Below are positions 52,231 through 62,584 of a DNA stretch of 64,000 nucleotides, piece by piece. How positions within the stretch are numbered: position 1 is the first letter of the stretch; every line of letters starts with the position of its first letter. The position numbers and the translations under genes were made by a program. Under the pieces are notes generated by a model that was not told the origin of the DNA, ran no database searches, and worked only from the letters and a program-made list of their open reading frames with translations. Source of the DNA: Veillonella denticariosi JCM 15641 (GTDB taxonomy: Bacteria > Bacillota > Negativicutes > Veillonellales > Veillonellaceae); contig NZ_PPDB01000007.1 in NCBI RefSeq assembly GCF_002959855.1, forward strand, positions 62,001-126,000, in the 5' to 3' direction.

Positions 52231-54401
52231 TGAAACACAATACATATAACCATGAAGGGGGCCAGCCGTTTAAGGTAGAGGCGCCCTTTATACCTACGGG
52301 GGATCAGCCGGGTGCTATTGCATCTCTTACGGAAGGAATTGAACGCGGTGAATGGGCGCAGGTGTTATTAGGCGCAACGGGTACCGGTAAAACATTTACC
52401 ATGGCCAAGGTCATTGAAGCGGTGCAGAAACCGACGCTTATCATCGCGCATAATAAGACGTTGGCGGCTCAATTAGCCAGTGAATTCAAAAGCTTTTTTC
52501 CTAATAATGCGGTTGAATATTTCGTATCTTATTATGATTTTTATCAGCCGGAAGCATATATTCCGTCCAGCGATACCTATATTGAAAAGGATGCTTCCAT
52601 CAATGATGAAATCGATAAATTACGACATAGTGCTACGATGAGCTTATTTGAGCGTCGCGATGTCATTATTGTCGCTTCTGTCAGCTGTATTTACGGCTTG
52701 GGGGACCCTGAGGATTATTCGGATCTCGTGTTATCGTTGCGCTTAGGTCAGACGAAGAGTCGTGATGAAATCTTATCAAAATTGGTTGATATTCAATATA
52801 CGCGCAATGATATGAATTTCGTACGTGGTACATTCCGCGTACAAGGGGATACGATTGATATTTTCCCTGCCGCCTATAGTGAAAGAGCCGTGCGGGTTGA
52901 GCTGTTCGGCGATGAAATCGACCGCCTCGTGGAAGTGGATGCATTGACCGGCGAAGTCATTGCGGAACGCAAGCATGTTGCCGTCTATCCGGCTTCTCAC
53001 TATGTAACGACGAAAGAAAAAATGAATATTGCCGTAGAGCGTATTGAAGCCGAACTGGACGAACAGTTGGCAAAATTAAAAGCGGCTGATCGACTTTTGG
53101 AAGCGCAGCGATTGGAACAGAGGACGCGATACGACATTGAAATGATGCAGGAGATGGGATATTGTTCGGGTATCGAAAATTATTCCCGTCATATGTCGAA
53201 TCGCAAGGCCGGGGAAGCACCGTATACATTGATTGATTATTTCCCTGATGATTTTCTTATTATGGTGGATGAGTCACATGTAACAATACCGCAGGTGCGG
53301 GCCATGTATAATGGAGACCGGGCCCGTAAGGAATCCCTTATCGAATATGGATTCCGTTTGCCGTCCGCATTGGATAACAGACCTCTTAAATTCGATGAAT
53401 TTGTAGAGAGAATCAATCAAATTGTTTACGTATCGGCTACACCGGGTCCATATGAGATGGATGTGCAAACAAATGTGGCGGAGCAAATCATTCGACCTAC
53501 AGGCCTTTTAGATCCGTCTATTGAAATCCGTCCTATCAAGGGGCAAATGGATGACTTGCTTGGGGAAATCAATACAAGAGCCGCAAAGAATGAACGCGTT
53601 CTCGTTACGACATTGACGAAGAAGATGGCGGAAGATTTGACGGAATTCTTGAAGGAAATGGGCGTTCGAGTTCGTTATCTTCATTCGGATATCGTTACCA
53701 TTGAGCGCGCTGAGATTATTCGGGACTTGCGGGCCGGCGTATTCGATGTCCTGGTAGGAATTAACTTGCTAAGAGAAGGCCTCGATATGCCTGAGGTATC
53801 CTTAGTGGCTATTCTCGATGCGGATAAGGAAGGCTTTCTGCGTTCCGATACGGCCATGATTCAGACGATCGGTCGTGCAGCTCGTAATGTAAATGGTCAT
53901 GTTATCATGTATGCTGACCGTATTACGGGCTCCATGCAGCGCGCCATCGATGAAACGGACCGTCGTCGTGCCGTACAGGAGGCTTATAACGAAGAACATC
54001 ATATTACACCGAAATCGGTAGCTAAAGAGGTTAAGGAATTAATTGAATTAACCAAGATTGAAGATGATATGGTAACGGATGGACAGGGCCTTTCACAGGC
54101 AAAACGCAAAGGCAAGACTAAATCCGATGTGATGGATCACGGTCATGAGCCATATGTACAAGATACACAATCCACCAAGGTGGCGGATATTACACCGGAA
54201 GAATTGTATAATAAGATTGAGGATGTAGACCGACAAATGAAGGCGGCCGCTAAGCAGCTGGAATTTGAAAAAGCTGCAGCATTACGCGATCAGTTGGGAG
54301 TTTTACGTCAACAATGGTCGGATATGCACAGCGCCGATAACAGTAAATTGAAGAAACCGAAGCGAACTGTGAAAAAACAAGCGCCGAAAAGTAAAAAATA
54401 A
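52230..54401 (+). CDS. uvrB: Excinuclease ABC subunit B
   Basis: 723 residues, longer than the usual 660-690. Helicase motifs: [12 protein letters not shown], the beta-hairpin region [29 protein letters not shown], and TIGRAARN. The UVR domain near the C-terminus ([19 protein letters not shown]) is followed by a short Lys-rich tail, which with an acidic stretch before it explains the extra length. It is the damage-verifying helicase-like subunit of nucleotide excision repair. It has no promoter of its own visible; it starts inside the unknown gene's stop codon. Confidence 0.96.
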   Translation: MKHNTYNHEGGQPFKVEAPFIPTGDQPGAIASLTEGIERGEWAQVLLGATGTGKTFTMAKVIEAVQKPTLIIAHNKTLAAQLASEFKSFFPNNAVEYFVSYYDFYQPEAYIPSSDTYIEKDASINDEIDKLRHSATMSLFERRDVIIVASVSCIYGLGDPEDYSDLVLSLRLGQTKSRDEILSKLVDIQYTRNDMNFVRGTFRVQGDTIDIFPAAYSERAVRVELFGDEIDRLVEVDALTGEVIAERKHVAVYPASHYVTTKEKMNIAVERIEAELDEQLAKLKAADRLLEAQRLEQRTRYDIEMMQEMGYCSGIENYSRHMSNRKAGEAPYTLIDYFPDDFLIMVDESHVTIPQVRAMYNGDRARKESLIEYGFRLPSALDNRPLKFDEFVERINQIVYVSATPGPYEMDVQTNVAEQIIRPTGLLDPSIEIRPIKGQMDDLLGEINTRAAKNERVLVTTLTKKMAEDLTEFLKEMGVRVRYLHSDIVTIERAEIIRDLRAGVFDVLVGINLLREGLDMPEVSLVAILDADKEGFLRSDTAMIQTIGRAARNVNGHVIMYADRITGSMQRAIDETDRRRAVQEAYNEEHHITPKSVAKEVKELIELTKIEDDMVTDGQGLSQAKRKGKTKSDVMDHGHEPYVQDTQSTKVADITPEELYNKIEDVDRQMKAAAKQLEFEKAAALRDQLGVLRQQWSDMHSADNSKLKKPKRTVKKQAPKSKK

Positions 54402-54465
54402 TATAGATTATATAGATCATATGTGCGATACTATAGTAGTATGGATATATGGTATATACGTATGC

Positions 54466-54489
54466 CGATGATACCTACGGGTATCATCG
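54466..54489 (+). promoter_or_regulatory. UACG-capped hairpin before uvrA
   Basis: A perfect 10-bp stem (CGATGATACC with GGTATCATCG) closed by C(UACG)G, an extra-stable tetraloop of the UNCG type. It ends 21 bases before the uvrA start and has no T run. Confidence 0.75.
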
Positions 54490-54510
54490 TTGCTATATAG
54501 AAAGGAAAGT

Positions 54511-57366
54511 ATGAAAGACCAGTTAATAGTTAAAGGTGCGCGTCAGCATAATCTTAAAAATATAAATATCGCTTTACCCAGAGACCGGTTTATCGTCTTG
54601 ACGGGCCTCAGCGGATCCGGCAAGTCGTCACTTGCGTTTGATACGATTTATGCCGAAGGACAGCGAAGATATGTGGAATCTCTGTCGGCATATGCACGTC
54701 AGTTTTTAGGGCAGATGGATAAACCTGATGTAGATTATATTGAAGGATTGTCACCGGCCATCTCCATCGACCAGAAAACAACGAGCCGTAATCCGCGTTC
54801 TACGGTGGGCACCGTGACGGAAATTTATGATTATTTGCGGCTTCTCTTTGCCCGTGTCGGTCATGCTCATTGTCCTGAGTGCGGTAAACCGATTACGCAA
54901 CAGACGATTCAACAGATGACGGATGACGTCATGTCGTTCCCGGAAGGCACAAAGATTTTGGTATTGGCGCCTATGATACAGGGCAAAAAAGGGGAGCATA
55001 AATCAGTTTTCGAACAACTGCGTAAGGAAGGCTTCGTACGGGCTCGTGTAGATGGGATTGTACGCATATTAGATGAAGATATCAGTTTGGAGAAAAATAA
55101 GAAACATTCCATTGATATCGTCGTGGATCGTCTCATTGTGAAAGCCGGCATAGAATCCCGTTTAGCGGACTCCATGGAAACGGCAGGCAAATGGGCGGAA
55201 GGTATCGTCGTAATTCAGGAAATCGACGGTCCTGACCATATGTACAGCCAACATTTCGCCTGTCCCGATTGTCATATTTCACTACCGAAGATTGAACCTC
55301 GTATGTTTTCCTTTAACAGTCCCTTTGGTGCATGCCCCGCATGTCTCGGCATCGGTTCGACCATGGAGGTTGACGAGGAACGTGTTCTCCCTGACGGATC
55401 GATATCCTTTGCGGACGGATGTGTACAGGCTTTGAGCTCAAATCCTAATGCGTGGTTTATGCGTCAATTGGAGGGCCTTCTCATAGCAAACGGATATTCA
55501 TTGAACTCTACATATGATGAACTGCCGAAGGCATTACAGAAGAAGGTCATGTACGGTACTACGGAGAAGGTGTCTTTCACTTATGAGAACATGCGCGGTG
55601 AAGTGAAAGAGTTTTTTACCGAATATGAAGGCATTTTGCCTATGGTGAAGCGCCGTCACAGTGAAGCATCGACGGACTCCATGCGGGAGGAATTTGAAAA
55701 GTTCATGTCCATTAAGCCGTGTACCACCTGTCATGGAGCGCGTTTAAAGCCGGAGGTTCTCGCCATTACCGTCGGACATAAGAATATCAATGAAGTGACG
55801 CAGCTAACAATCAAAGAGGCTTTGGATTTCTTTGCGAATCTCAAATTGACGGAGCGGGAACAAGTTATCGGGACCCAAGTTCTGAAGGAGATTAACGCTC
55901 GTTTAGGGTTCCTCAATAATGTAGGACTTGATTATTTAACGATGAATCGTAGTGCGGGCACATTATCCGGCGGAGAGGCGCAGCGTATTCGCTTAGCGAC
56001 GCAGATCGGTTCGGGGTTAGTGGGTGTGCTCTATATACTTGATGAACCATCTATCGGCCTGCATCAACGGGATAATGACAGACTCATCGATACCTTAAAG
56101 GGACTTCGTGACCTAGGTAATACATTGCTCGTCGTAGAGCATGATGAAGATACAATGCGCGCCGCTGATTATCTTGTTGATATCGGACCCGGTGCCGGTG
56201 AACATGGTGGTGAGGTTGTTGCGGCAGGTACCGTAGATGAAGTGATGAAGGTAAAGGACTCCATTACCGGTCAGTACTTGAGCGGCCGTAAATTTATCGC
56301 TTTTCCTGAAAAACGTCGTAAAGCCGGTAAAAACTATATTGAAATTCGAGGGGCTAAGGAAAACAATTTACAGAATATTAATGTAAAGTTCCCAATCGGT
56401 CTCTTTACTGTTGTTACCGGTGTCAGCGGATCAGGCAAATCCACATTGATTAATGAGATTTTATACAAGGGGCTAGCTAATAACTTATATCGTTCCTATC
56501 ATAAGGTGGGAGCTCATAAGGAAATTCGAGGCTTAGAATATATCGATAAGATCATCAACATCGATCAGAGCCCGATCGGTCGTACGCCGCGTTCAAATCC
56601 CGCTACCTATACGGGGGTGTTTGACGCGATTCGCGAATTGTACAGTCAAACGCCGGAGGCGAAGATGCGCGGTTATAAACAGGGCCGTTTCAGCTTTAAT
56701 GTGAAAGGCGGTCGTTGTGAAGCTTGTCGCGGTGACGGTATTATTAAAATTGAAATGCACTTCCTGCCTGATGTGTATGTTCCTTGTGAAGTGTGTAAAG
56801 GAGACCGTTATAATCGGGAAACTTTGGAGGTTAAATACAAGGGTAAATCCATAGCCGACGTGTTGGACATGACCGTTGATGAAGCGGTGGAATTTTTCAG
56901 TGCTATTCCGAAAATTCATCGCAAGATGGTCACTCTACAAGAAGTGGGTCTTGGATATATTCGCTTGGGGCAAGCCGCTACGACATTGTCCGGCGGGGAG
57001 GCTCAACGTGTTAAGCTTGCAACGGAACTGGCTCGTCGCAGTACAGGTAAAACTCTGTATATTTTAGATGAGCCTACGACGGGACTCCATGCTGAGGATA
57101 TTCGCAAGTTGTTACATGTTTTACAGCAACTCGTAGATGCAGGCGATACGGTTATCGTCATTGAACATAATTTGGACGTTATCAAGATGGCGGATCATAT
57201 TATCGACTTAGGTCCTGAAGGGGGTAATCGAGGCGGTACGATTGTGGCTACCGGTACACCTGAGCAGATTGCAAAGGTGAAAGAGAGCTATACGGGAAAA
57301 TTTCTTGGACCCGTATTGGATCAGACCAATGCATTTATGAAAGCGGCCGGTAAGAGCAAAAAGTAA
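54511..57366 (+). CDS. uvrA: Excinuclease ABC subunit A
   Basis: 951 residues from the ATG at 54511 (AAAGGAAA upstream); an ATG at 54490 would extend into the leader hairpin region. Two ABC modules: [20 protein letters not shown] and GVSGSGKST, each with an LSGGEAQR signature, and zinc fingers CPECG and CEACRG...CEVCKG. It is the DNA damage sensor that loads UvrB. It follows uvrB after 109 bases with stacked hairpins and precedes uvrC by 107 bases. Confidence 0.97.
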   Translation: MKDQLIVKGARQHNLKNINIALPRDRFIVLTGLSGSGKSSLAFDTIYAEGQRRYVESLSAYARQFLGQMDKPDVDYIEGLSPAISIDQKTTSRNPRSTVGTVTEIYDYLRLLFARVGHAHCPECGKPITQQTIQQMTDDVMSFPEGTKILVLAPMIQGKKGEHKSVFEQLRKEGFVRARVDGIVRILDEDISLEKNKKHSIDIVVDRLIVKAGIESRLADSMETAGKWAEGIVVIQEIDGPDHMYSQHFACPDCHISLPKIEPRMFSFNSPFGACPACLGIGSTMEVDEERVLPDGSISFADGCVQALSSNPNAWFMRQLEGLLIANGYSLNSTYDELPKALQKKVMYGTTEKVSFTYENMRGEVKEFFTEYEGILPMVKRRHSEASTDSMREEFEKFMSIKPCTTCHGARLKPEVLAITVGHKNINEVTQLTIKEALDFFANLKLTEREQVIGTQVLKEINARLGFLNNVGLDYLTMNRSAGTLSGGEAQRIRLATQIGSGLVGVLYILDEPSIGLHQRDNDRLIDTLKGLRDLGNTLLVVEHDEDTMRAADYLVDIGPGAGEHGGEVVAAGTVDEVMKVKDSITGQYLSGRKFIAFPEKRRKAGKNYIEIRGAKENNLQNINVKFPIGLFTVVTGVSGSGKSTLINEILYKGLANNLYRSYHKVGAHKEIRGLEYIDKIINIDQSPIGRTPRSNPATYTGVFDAIRELYSQTPEAKMRGYKQGRFSFNVKGGRCEACRGDGIIKIEMHFLPDVYVPCEVCKGDRYNRETLEVKYKGKSIADVLDMTVDEAVEFFSAIPKIHRKMVTLQEVGLGYIRLGQAATTLSGGEAQRVKLATELARRSTGKTLYILDEPTTGLHAEDIRKLLHVLQQLVDAGDTVIVIEHNLDVIKMADHIIDLGPEGGNRGGTIVATGTPEQIAKVKESYTGKFLGPVLDQTNAFMKAAGKSKK

Positions 57367-57473
57367 ATGTTAAGATTAAAAATACTGGCATGGTTAAAAT
57401 ACGATTGTATAGGAATAACATTAGCTGATATAGACGGTGTTTACAAATTATTTCTACATGGAAAGGAGGACCT

Positions 57474-59306
57474 ATGGCATCAGAGGAATTACTGGAAAAG
57501 GTCAGTCATCTGCCGACAACGCCGGGCGTTTATCTCTGGCGTGATCAATATAACCGTATTATTTATGTAGGAAAGGCTATCAACCTACGCAATCGCGTTC
57601 GTTCTTATGTGCGGAACGATGCAAACAGGGCGCCTAAGGTGACGGCTATGATGAAACGGGCTGTCGATGTAGAGGTCATCCAGACCAAGACGGAAATGGA
57701 AGCTCTTATTTTGGAGAATACGCTCATCAAGGAGCATCATCCGAAGTATAATATCAGACTTAGAGATGATAAGACTTATCCATACGTAAAAATTTCCGTT
57801 CAGGAAGATTTTCCGCGTGTATATATGACGCGACGACTTGAGCGGGATGGTGCTAAATACTTCGGCCCCTTTACGGATGTTACCTCCGTCCATGTAGTGC
57901 TTAAACTGCTACGCCTTTATTATCCGCTCCGTACATGTAGGTCCATGAAGGTTGAACGTCCCTGTTTACAATATCATATGCATTATTGCGAGGCCCCTTG
58001 TGTGGGAAAAATTACGAAGGAAGCCTATGATGTATATATTCAGGAGATTATACAGCTCTTTGAAGGTAAACCGATTCCACTGTTGAAAGAGCTTAAAGAG
58101 AAGATGGAAACAGCAGCTGAGGAATTACGCTTTGAAGATGCTGTAAGATACCGGGATCAGCTGACAAGCATCGAAAAGATTCAGGAAAAACAACGGATGG
58201 TAACACAGCGTGGTGATTTGGATGTACTCGGTATGGCTGTAGATCATTCAATGGCCTGTGTTCAGTTGCTTTTCATTCGTGGAGGTCGGCTGTTAGGCCG
58301 AGAAAACTACTTCGTGCAGCACGATGGGGATGCTCCGGAAACGATTATGACGGACTTCGTTAAACAGTATTATGGAGAGACGAATTTTATTCCGAAAGAA
58401 CTGCTGCTGCCGATAGAAAGTTCGGACCGCCAGTTGCTCAGTGAGTGGTTTACACAACTGAAAGGGCAGCATGTGGATGTATCTGTGCCGCATCGCGGGT
58501 ATAAGATGGATATGATTAAGATGGCCCGTGAAAATGCGGAAGCCTTCCTGGAGGAGCGGCGTCGTCAGTGGCAATATCAAATTGACAAGACAGGCGGAGC
58601 CGTTAAGAAGTTGGCGGAAGTCCTCGACCTGCCGCGCTTACCGGAGCGCATGGAGTGTTTTGATATCTCCCATACTCAAGGTGCTGAAACCGTTGCATCC
58701 ATGGTTGTTTTTGAAGGTGGCAAGCCGGCAAAGAAGGAGTATCGTCGCTTTAAGTTGAAAACAACTCAGGGCAAGCCGGATGACTTTAAGTCGATGGCGG
58801 AGATTATGGAGCGTCGCTACGGAAATGAAACGGATTGGCCTATGCCGGATCTCATCATCATTGACGGCGGTAAAGGGCAGCTCAATGCGGCTATCCCTCT
58901 TATCCGAGCCGTAGGTGTTACGGATGTGCCTGTTATATCTTTGGCAAAACGCATTGAAGAGGTCTTTGTGGAAGGACAGTCCGACAGCATAATATTGAGT
59001 CATCATACGCCGGAGCTGCAATTGTTACAGCAAATCCGCGATGAGGCTCATCGCTTCGCTATTACATATCACAGAAAATTGCGAGGTAAAAGAAATCTCG
59101 AATCTATCCTTGACCATGTTGAAGGTATCGGGACTAAACGCCGTAAGGCCTTATGGGCTCATTTCAACAGCCTTGAAGCCATGAAGGCCGCCTCTGTCGA
59201 TGAGTTGGCGCAGGTTGAATCAATGAATTATAAGACGGCGGAAACATTGTACAATTTTTTCCGTATGTCGAAGGTAGAAAAATATAACTTGTTGAATAGT
59301 AAATAA
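57474..59306 (+). CDS. uvrC: Excinuclease ABC subunit C
   Basis: 610 residues. N-terminal GIY-YIG nuclease (GVYLWRD...IIYVGKA, about 15-90), a UVR domain near residue 205 (EELRFEDAVRYRDQL), a Cys-rich part with CEAPCVGK, the RNase H-like domain, and a C-terminal helix-hairpin-helix (HVEGIGTKRRKALWAHF). It makes both incisions. AAAGGAGG precedes the ATG. It is the last gene of the smc to uvrC run and is followed by a large hairpin. Confidence 0.96.
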   Translation: MASEELLEKVSHLPTTPGVYLWRDQYNRIIYVGKAINLRNRVRSYVRNDANRAPKVTAMMKRAVDVEVIQTKTEMEALILENTLIKEHHPKYNIRLRDDKTYPYVKISVQEDFPRVYMTRRLERDGAKYFGPFTDVTSVHVVLKLLRLYYPLRTCRSMKVERPCLQYHMHYCEAPCVGKITKEAYDVYIQEIIQLFEGKPIPLLKELKEKMETAAEELRFEDAVRYRDQLTSIEKIQEKQRMVTQRGDLDVLGMAVDHSMACVQLLFIRGGRLLGRENYFVQHDGDAPETIMTDFVKQYYGETNFIPKELLLPIESSDRQLLSEWFTQLKGQHVDVSVPHRGYKMDMIKMARENAEAFLEERRRQWQYQIDKTGGAVKKLAEVLDLPRLPERMECFDISHTQGAETVASMVVFEGGKPAKKEYRRFKLKTTQGKPDDFKSMAEIMERRYGNETDWPMPDLIIIDGGKGQLNAAIPLIRAVGVTDVPVISLAKRIEEVFVEGQSDSIILSHHTPELQLLQQIRDEAHRFAITYHRKLRGKRNLESILDHVEGIGTKRRKALWAHFNSLEAMKAASVDELAQVESMNYKTAETLYNFFRMSKVEKYNLLNSK

Positions 59307-59354
59307 AATTTGATACTAAAATAGTATCGATATGAATAATATTTTTCATATTGA

Positions 59355-59397
59355 AAGCCCCTAGCGTAGATTGATTTTAATCTACTGCTAGGGGCTT
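59355..59397. terminator. Long hairpin between uvrC and the MATE gene
   Basis: An 18-bp stem (11 bp plus 7 bp, one bulged T) with a GATTTT loop. It is placed between converging genes, so it probably ends both transcripts; the T runs are weak. Confidence 0.7.
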
Positions 59398-59454
59398 CGT
59401 ATTGTATAGTTTTTGTAATAATATAAATTCTGTTTATACTTTTAAGAGATTGAA

Positions 59455-60825
59455 TTATTGCGCGGCTGTATTATTTACGGATTTTGGTTTGTAATGTTGA
59501 ATATACCATGCTCGGATTGTAAATAATATACCGGCAGCTGCTACGCTTGATAATAGGCCGATCCATACGCCGTATGGTCCGTATGCAGGATTTTTAGATA
59601 GGATATAAGCCATAGGAAAGCAGACGCCCCAATAGGAGATAAAGGAAATGTAGAAGACCATTTTTACATCTTTATATCCTCTTAGAATGCCTTGTAACGG
59701 AGTTCCAATGGCATCGATCGCGGCGAAGAATACGCCGTATCCCAAGAAGCTGTATATCAGATTATATACTTCCGGATCGTTTGTGAAAAGCGATGAAAGC
59801 GTATCCATATGGGTAAAGGTAAAGCTGCAGATAAGTACAGCCATAATGATGGCCAGTATACGGGCTAAGTATGAGTACTCAATCGCATCTTTCGGGCGCA
59901 TGGCCCCCACTTCGTAAGCTACCGCAATAGTTGCCGCCATGGAAACACTCAACGGTAAGCAATAGAATACATTCGTAAAGGAAATAACCGATTGATGGGC
60001 TGCAACGACGGCAGAACCGAAGTGAACCATCAAAAGTCCGGCGATACTGAATATGCTTACCTCTAAAAACGTGGAAAGACCGATTGGAATTCCGATTTGC
60101 AGTTGCTCCTGAATATAAATCCATTTAAGACCATGCCAAGTTTTAAAGACCTGATATCCTTTAAGCTTGGGATGAAACAGCATCATGGCGCTGAAGAGTA
60201 TAAAGTTTGTCCAGCATGCACCTGCCGTTGCATAGCCGGCACCGACGCCTCCCAGCTCCGGAAAACCGAAGTGACCGAAAATAAGGGTATAGTTTAGGAA
60301 TACATTGATCATAAAGCTGGTAACTACAATGAGCATAGAGTAGTGAGTGAGCCCATGAGAATCTACTGTATTACGCAACGTGTTGACCCATAATAGAGGA
60401 AATAGACCTATGCTGAAAACTTTCAGATAATCGATACACACATCGCGTGCCGCCGGTTCTAAATTGAGATATGTCAATAACGGATCGAGACCGAAAATAC
60501 CGAGTAATAGGATTATTAAGCCTAAAACGGTACCGATAAACAAACCTTGATAAATGATAATGCCGATAGAGGAAGTCTGTTTTGCTCCTAATAATTGTGA
60601 TATAATCGGCGAAATACTCATCAGTATGCCCATAGCGAAGATATAGAATAAGATCCATAAATTATATCCCGTCGCAACACCGGCCAAATCCGTCGTGCTA
60701 TATTGTCCGGTCAGGAATATAGCGATGAACGTGCCTCCTACGAGGGAGAATTGAGTGATGCACATGGGGGTGAATAGTCTGATAAATAACCATAATTTTT
60801 CCAATATAGAATATGTCTGATACAT
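59455..60825 (-). CDS. MATE family multidrug/sodium antiporter
   Basis: 456 residues, twelve membrane segments in two MatE halves, with a short cytoplasmic tail. Family stretches include GISPIISQLLGA near residue 70 and AIDAIGTPLQGILRGYKDV, typical of MATE. It exports cationic drugs or metabolites in exchange for Na+ or H+. GGGAGG is before the start. A palindrome and an extended -10 (60850-60870) lie upstream and give it a local regulation. Substrate unknown. Confidence 0.9.
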   Translation of the reverse strand: MYQTYSILEKLWLFIRLFTPMCITQFSLVGGTFIAIFLTGQYSTTDLAGVATGYNLWILFYIFAMGILMSISPIISQLLGAKQTSSIGIIIYQGLFIGTVLGLIILLLGIFGLDPLLTYLNLEPAARDVCIDYLKVFSIGLFPLLWVNTLRNTVDSHGLTHYSMLIVVTSFMINVFLNYTLIFGHFGFPELGGVGAGYATAGACWTNFILFSAMMLFHPKLKGYQVFKTWHGLKWIYIQEQLQIGIPIGLSTFLEVSIFSIAGLLMVHFGSAVVAAHQSVISFTNVFYCLPLSVSMAATIAVAYEVGAMRPKDAIEYSYLARILAIIMAVLICSFTFTHMDTLSSLFTNDPEVYNLIYSFLGYGVFFAAIDAIGTPLQGILRGYKDVKMVFYISFISYWGVCFPMAYILSKNPAYGPYGVWIGLLSSVAAAGILFTIRAWYIQHYKPKSVNNTAAQ

Positions 60826-60849
60826 GATGACCTCCCTAGTTGATGATAT

Positions 60850-60858
60850 AGTATACCA
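60850..60858 (-). promoter_or_regulatory. Extended -10 of the MATE gene
   Basis: On the minus strand TGGTATACT, a TGn extended -10, 25 bases before the start codon. No good -35 accompanies it. Confidence 0.5.
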
Positions 60859-60870
60859 TAAAGTATGGTA
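60854..60870. promoter_or_regulatory. Palindrome over the MATE promoter
   Basis: TACCATA, AAG, TATGGTA: a perfect 7-3-7 inverted repeat that touches the -10. It is a candidate site for a TetR- or MarR-type repressor. Confidence 0.55.
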
Positions 60871-61032
60871 ATTTGATAGTTAAATCCTTGTCGTTGAGGG
60901 ATTAAGAATTATGAAATACGGAGATATTGTAGTTATGCATTTATTTATATGTCAATCGTGGTATTACTCATGACGATACGATAGGACTTAACGGTCTATG
61001 ATAAAAATGAATATATACTTTAATAATTGAAT

Positions 61033-61062
61033 TTTACATTCTCTATATAAATCGAATATAAT
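61033..61062 (+). promoter_or_regulatory. Promoter of the first TerC gene
   Basis: TTTACA (61033-61038), 18 bases, TATAAT (61057-61062). No yybP-ykoY manganese riboswitch is visible in the leader. Confidence 0.65.
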
Positions 61063-61107
61063 GAATATATTATATTCCGTGTTATGTTGAAATTTGTATA
61101 GGAGGAT

Positions 61108-61776
61108 ATGTTGGACATAGTATCTGCACAGGGATTATTGGCGATGCTGCAAATCATCGTTATCGATATTTTATTGGCCGGTGATAATGCTATCGTAATC
61201 GGCATGGCGGCTCGTAATTTGCCTGCTGATTTGCAAAAAAAGGCTATTTTCTGGGGTACTGCGGGGGCGATTATCCTGCGTCTCGTCATGGCATTTCTCT
61301 TTGTGGAGGCCTTAAACAATATTCCCGTACTTCGTTTAGTCGGTGGTATTCTCTTATTGTGGATCGGTTATAAATTGGTGGCTGATGACGGAAAAGAGCA
61401 TACTATCGAGGCTAAAGATAATTTGCGCTCCGCTATTATGACAATTGTTATTGCCGACGGCATTATGGGGATAGATAATGTAATCGGTGTCGTAGGCGCT
61501 GCCGACGGTCATATGATGATGGTGGCGATCGGTATGCTGATTACGGTACCTATCATCATTTATGGCAGTACATTGTTTGTGAAAGTTATCGAACGTTTTC
61601 CGATTATTCTTTATATCGGTGGCAGTATCCTCGCATGGGTCGGTGCTGCGATGAGTGTAGAAGATAAACTTATTGCACATGTGGTTGAACCGTATGTATT
61701 ATTTATTAAGATTGCGGCTGTTATTATCGTTGTAGGGGCATCGTTACTAACAAATAAATTGAAAAATAATCATTAA
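61108..61776 (+). CDS. TerC family integral membrane protein, copy 1
   Basis: 222 residues, seven membrane segments. The hallmark DILLAGDNAIVIGMAA with two acidic metal ligands lies near residue 18. The TerC/YkoY family exports or handles metals, with manganese proposed for exoenzyme metalation. The ATG at 61108 is only 2 bases from GGAGG; the TTG at 61111 (5 bases) gives a better spacing and matches the N-terminus of the second copy. Its own promoter is upstream and a terminator follows. Confidence 0.88.
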   Translation: MLDIVSAQGLLAMLQIIVIDILLAGDNAIVIGMAARNLPADLQKKAIFWGTAGAIILRLVMAFLFVEALNNIPVLRLVGGILLLWIGYKLVADDGKEHTIEAKDNLRSAIMTIVIADGIMGIDNVIGVVGAADGHMMMVAIGMLITVPIIIYGSTLFVKVIERFPIILYIGGSILAWVGAAMSVEDKLIAHVVEPYVLFIKIAAVIIVVGASLLTNKLKNNH

Positions 61777-61783
61777 TATCCAT

Positions 61784-61818
61784 TTCCTCTCTCGTCATGA
61801 TCGAGGGAGGAATTTTTT
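61784..61818 (+). terminator. Terminator after TerC copy 1
   Basis: A perfect 11-bp stem (61784-61794 with 61802-61812), a 7-base loop and six T's. Confidence 0.9.
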
Positions 61819-61915
61819 ATATCAGTGGTATTTTATTGTGAAAGACGATGAAAATTATGATATAGTTAATAGATAGTTATTAAGTTTATGAACGTATAGT
61901 CGGGGTAATATAATC

Positions 61916-62584
61916 ATGGAATTTTTAGAAGCGGCTACATGGCTTACCATTAGTAAAATTATTTTGATAGATATTTTATTGGCCGGCGATAATGCCGTTG
62001 TAATCGGTATGGCGGCGGGAAAATTAGCGCCGGAATTACAAAAAAAAGCCGTTATATGGGGCACTGTCGGAGCTATTGCCATGCGGTTGCTGTTCGCCAC
62101 GATTTTAGTGGAGGCATTAACCCTGATTCCTCTCATCCATTTAGGGGGCGGACTTGTTCTCTTGTGGATTGCCATCCAATTACTCAAGGGCGGCGATGAA
62201 GAGGCTCATATCGATGCGAAGGACTCCTTGCTCGGGGCTGTCTGGACCATCATTGTGGCGGATGCCATGATGAGTATTGACAATGTTATCGGTGTAGTCG
62301 GTGCAGCGAAGGGGCATTTGGAATTAGTGATTGTAGGTATGCTGATTACGGTACCTATTATCGTATTCTGTTCCACATTATTCGCCCGTCTTATCAATAA
62401 ATTTCCCGCTATTCTGTGGGCCGGAGGTGCCTTGCTCGGATGGGTTGCAGGGGAAATGATCGTAGAGGATCCTCTTTTAATACCATATATTCAAGGTGAA
62501 GAACTGCTGGTTAAAATCGGTACCGTATTCTTTGTCCTCATCGTGACCGGCATGATTAAAATTTGGAAGAAGAGAGATTCGTAA
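61916..62584 (+). CDS. TerC family integral membrane protein, copy 2
   Basis: 222 residues, same length and topology as the preceding gene. DILLAGDNAVVIGMAAGKL and ADAMMSIDNVIGVVGAA are shared with copy 1 (ADGIMGIDNVIGVVGAA), so the pair came from a tandem duplication. The ATG has GGGG 11 bases upstream. The stop overlaps the start of the RNA methyltransferase (TAATG), unlike copy 1, which is terminated alone. Function in metal handling is inferred from the family. Confidence 0.88.
   Translation: MEFLEAATWLTISKIILIDILLAGDNAVVIGMAAGKLAPELQKKAVIWGTVGAIAMRLLFATILVEALTLIPLIHLGGGLVLLWIAIQLLKGGDEEAHIDAKDSLLGAVWTIIVADAMMSIDNVIGVVGAAKGHLELVIVGMLITVPIIVFCSTLFARLINKFPAILWAGGALLGWVAGEMIVEDPLLIPYIQGEELLVKIGTVFFVLIVTGMIKIWKKRDS

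Noticed and set aside
52100..54510. LexA/SOS box for uvrB or uvrA
   Set aside because: No sequence close to the Firmicutes box was found upstream of either gene.
57367..57570. Short plus-strand frame between uvrA and uvrC
   Set aside because: It starts right after the uvrA stop without a ribosome site and overlaps the clear uvrC start.
60871..61107. yybP-ykoY manganese riboswitch before TerC copy 1
   Set aside because: The conserved core elements of that riboswitch are not present in the leader.
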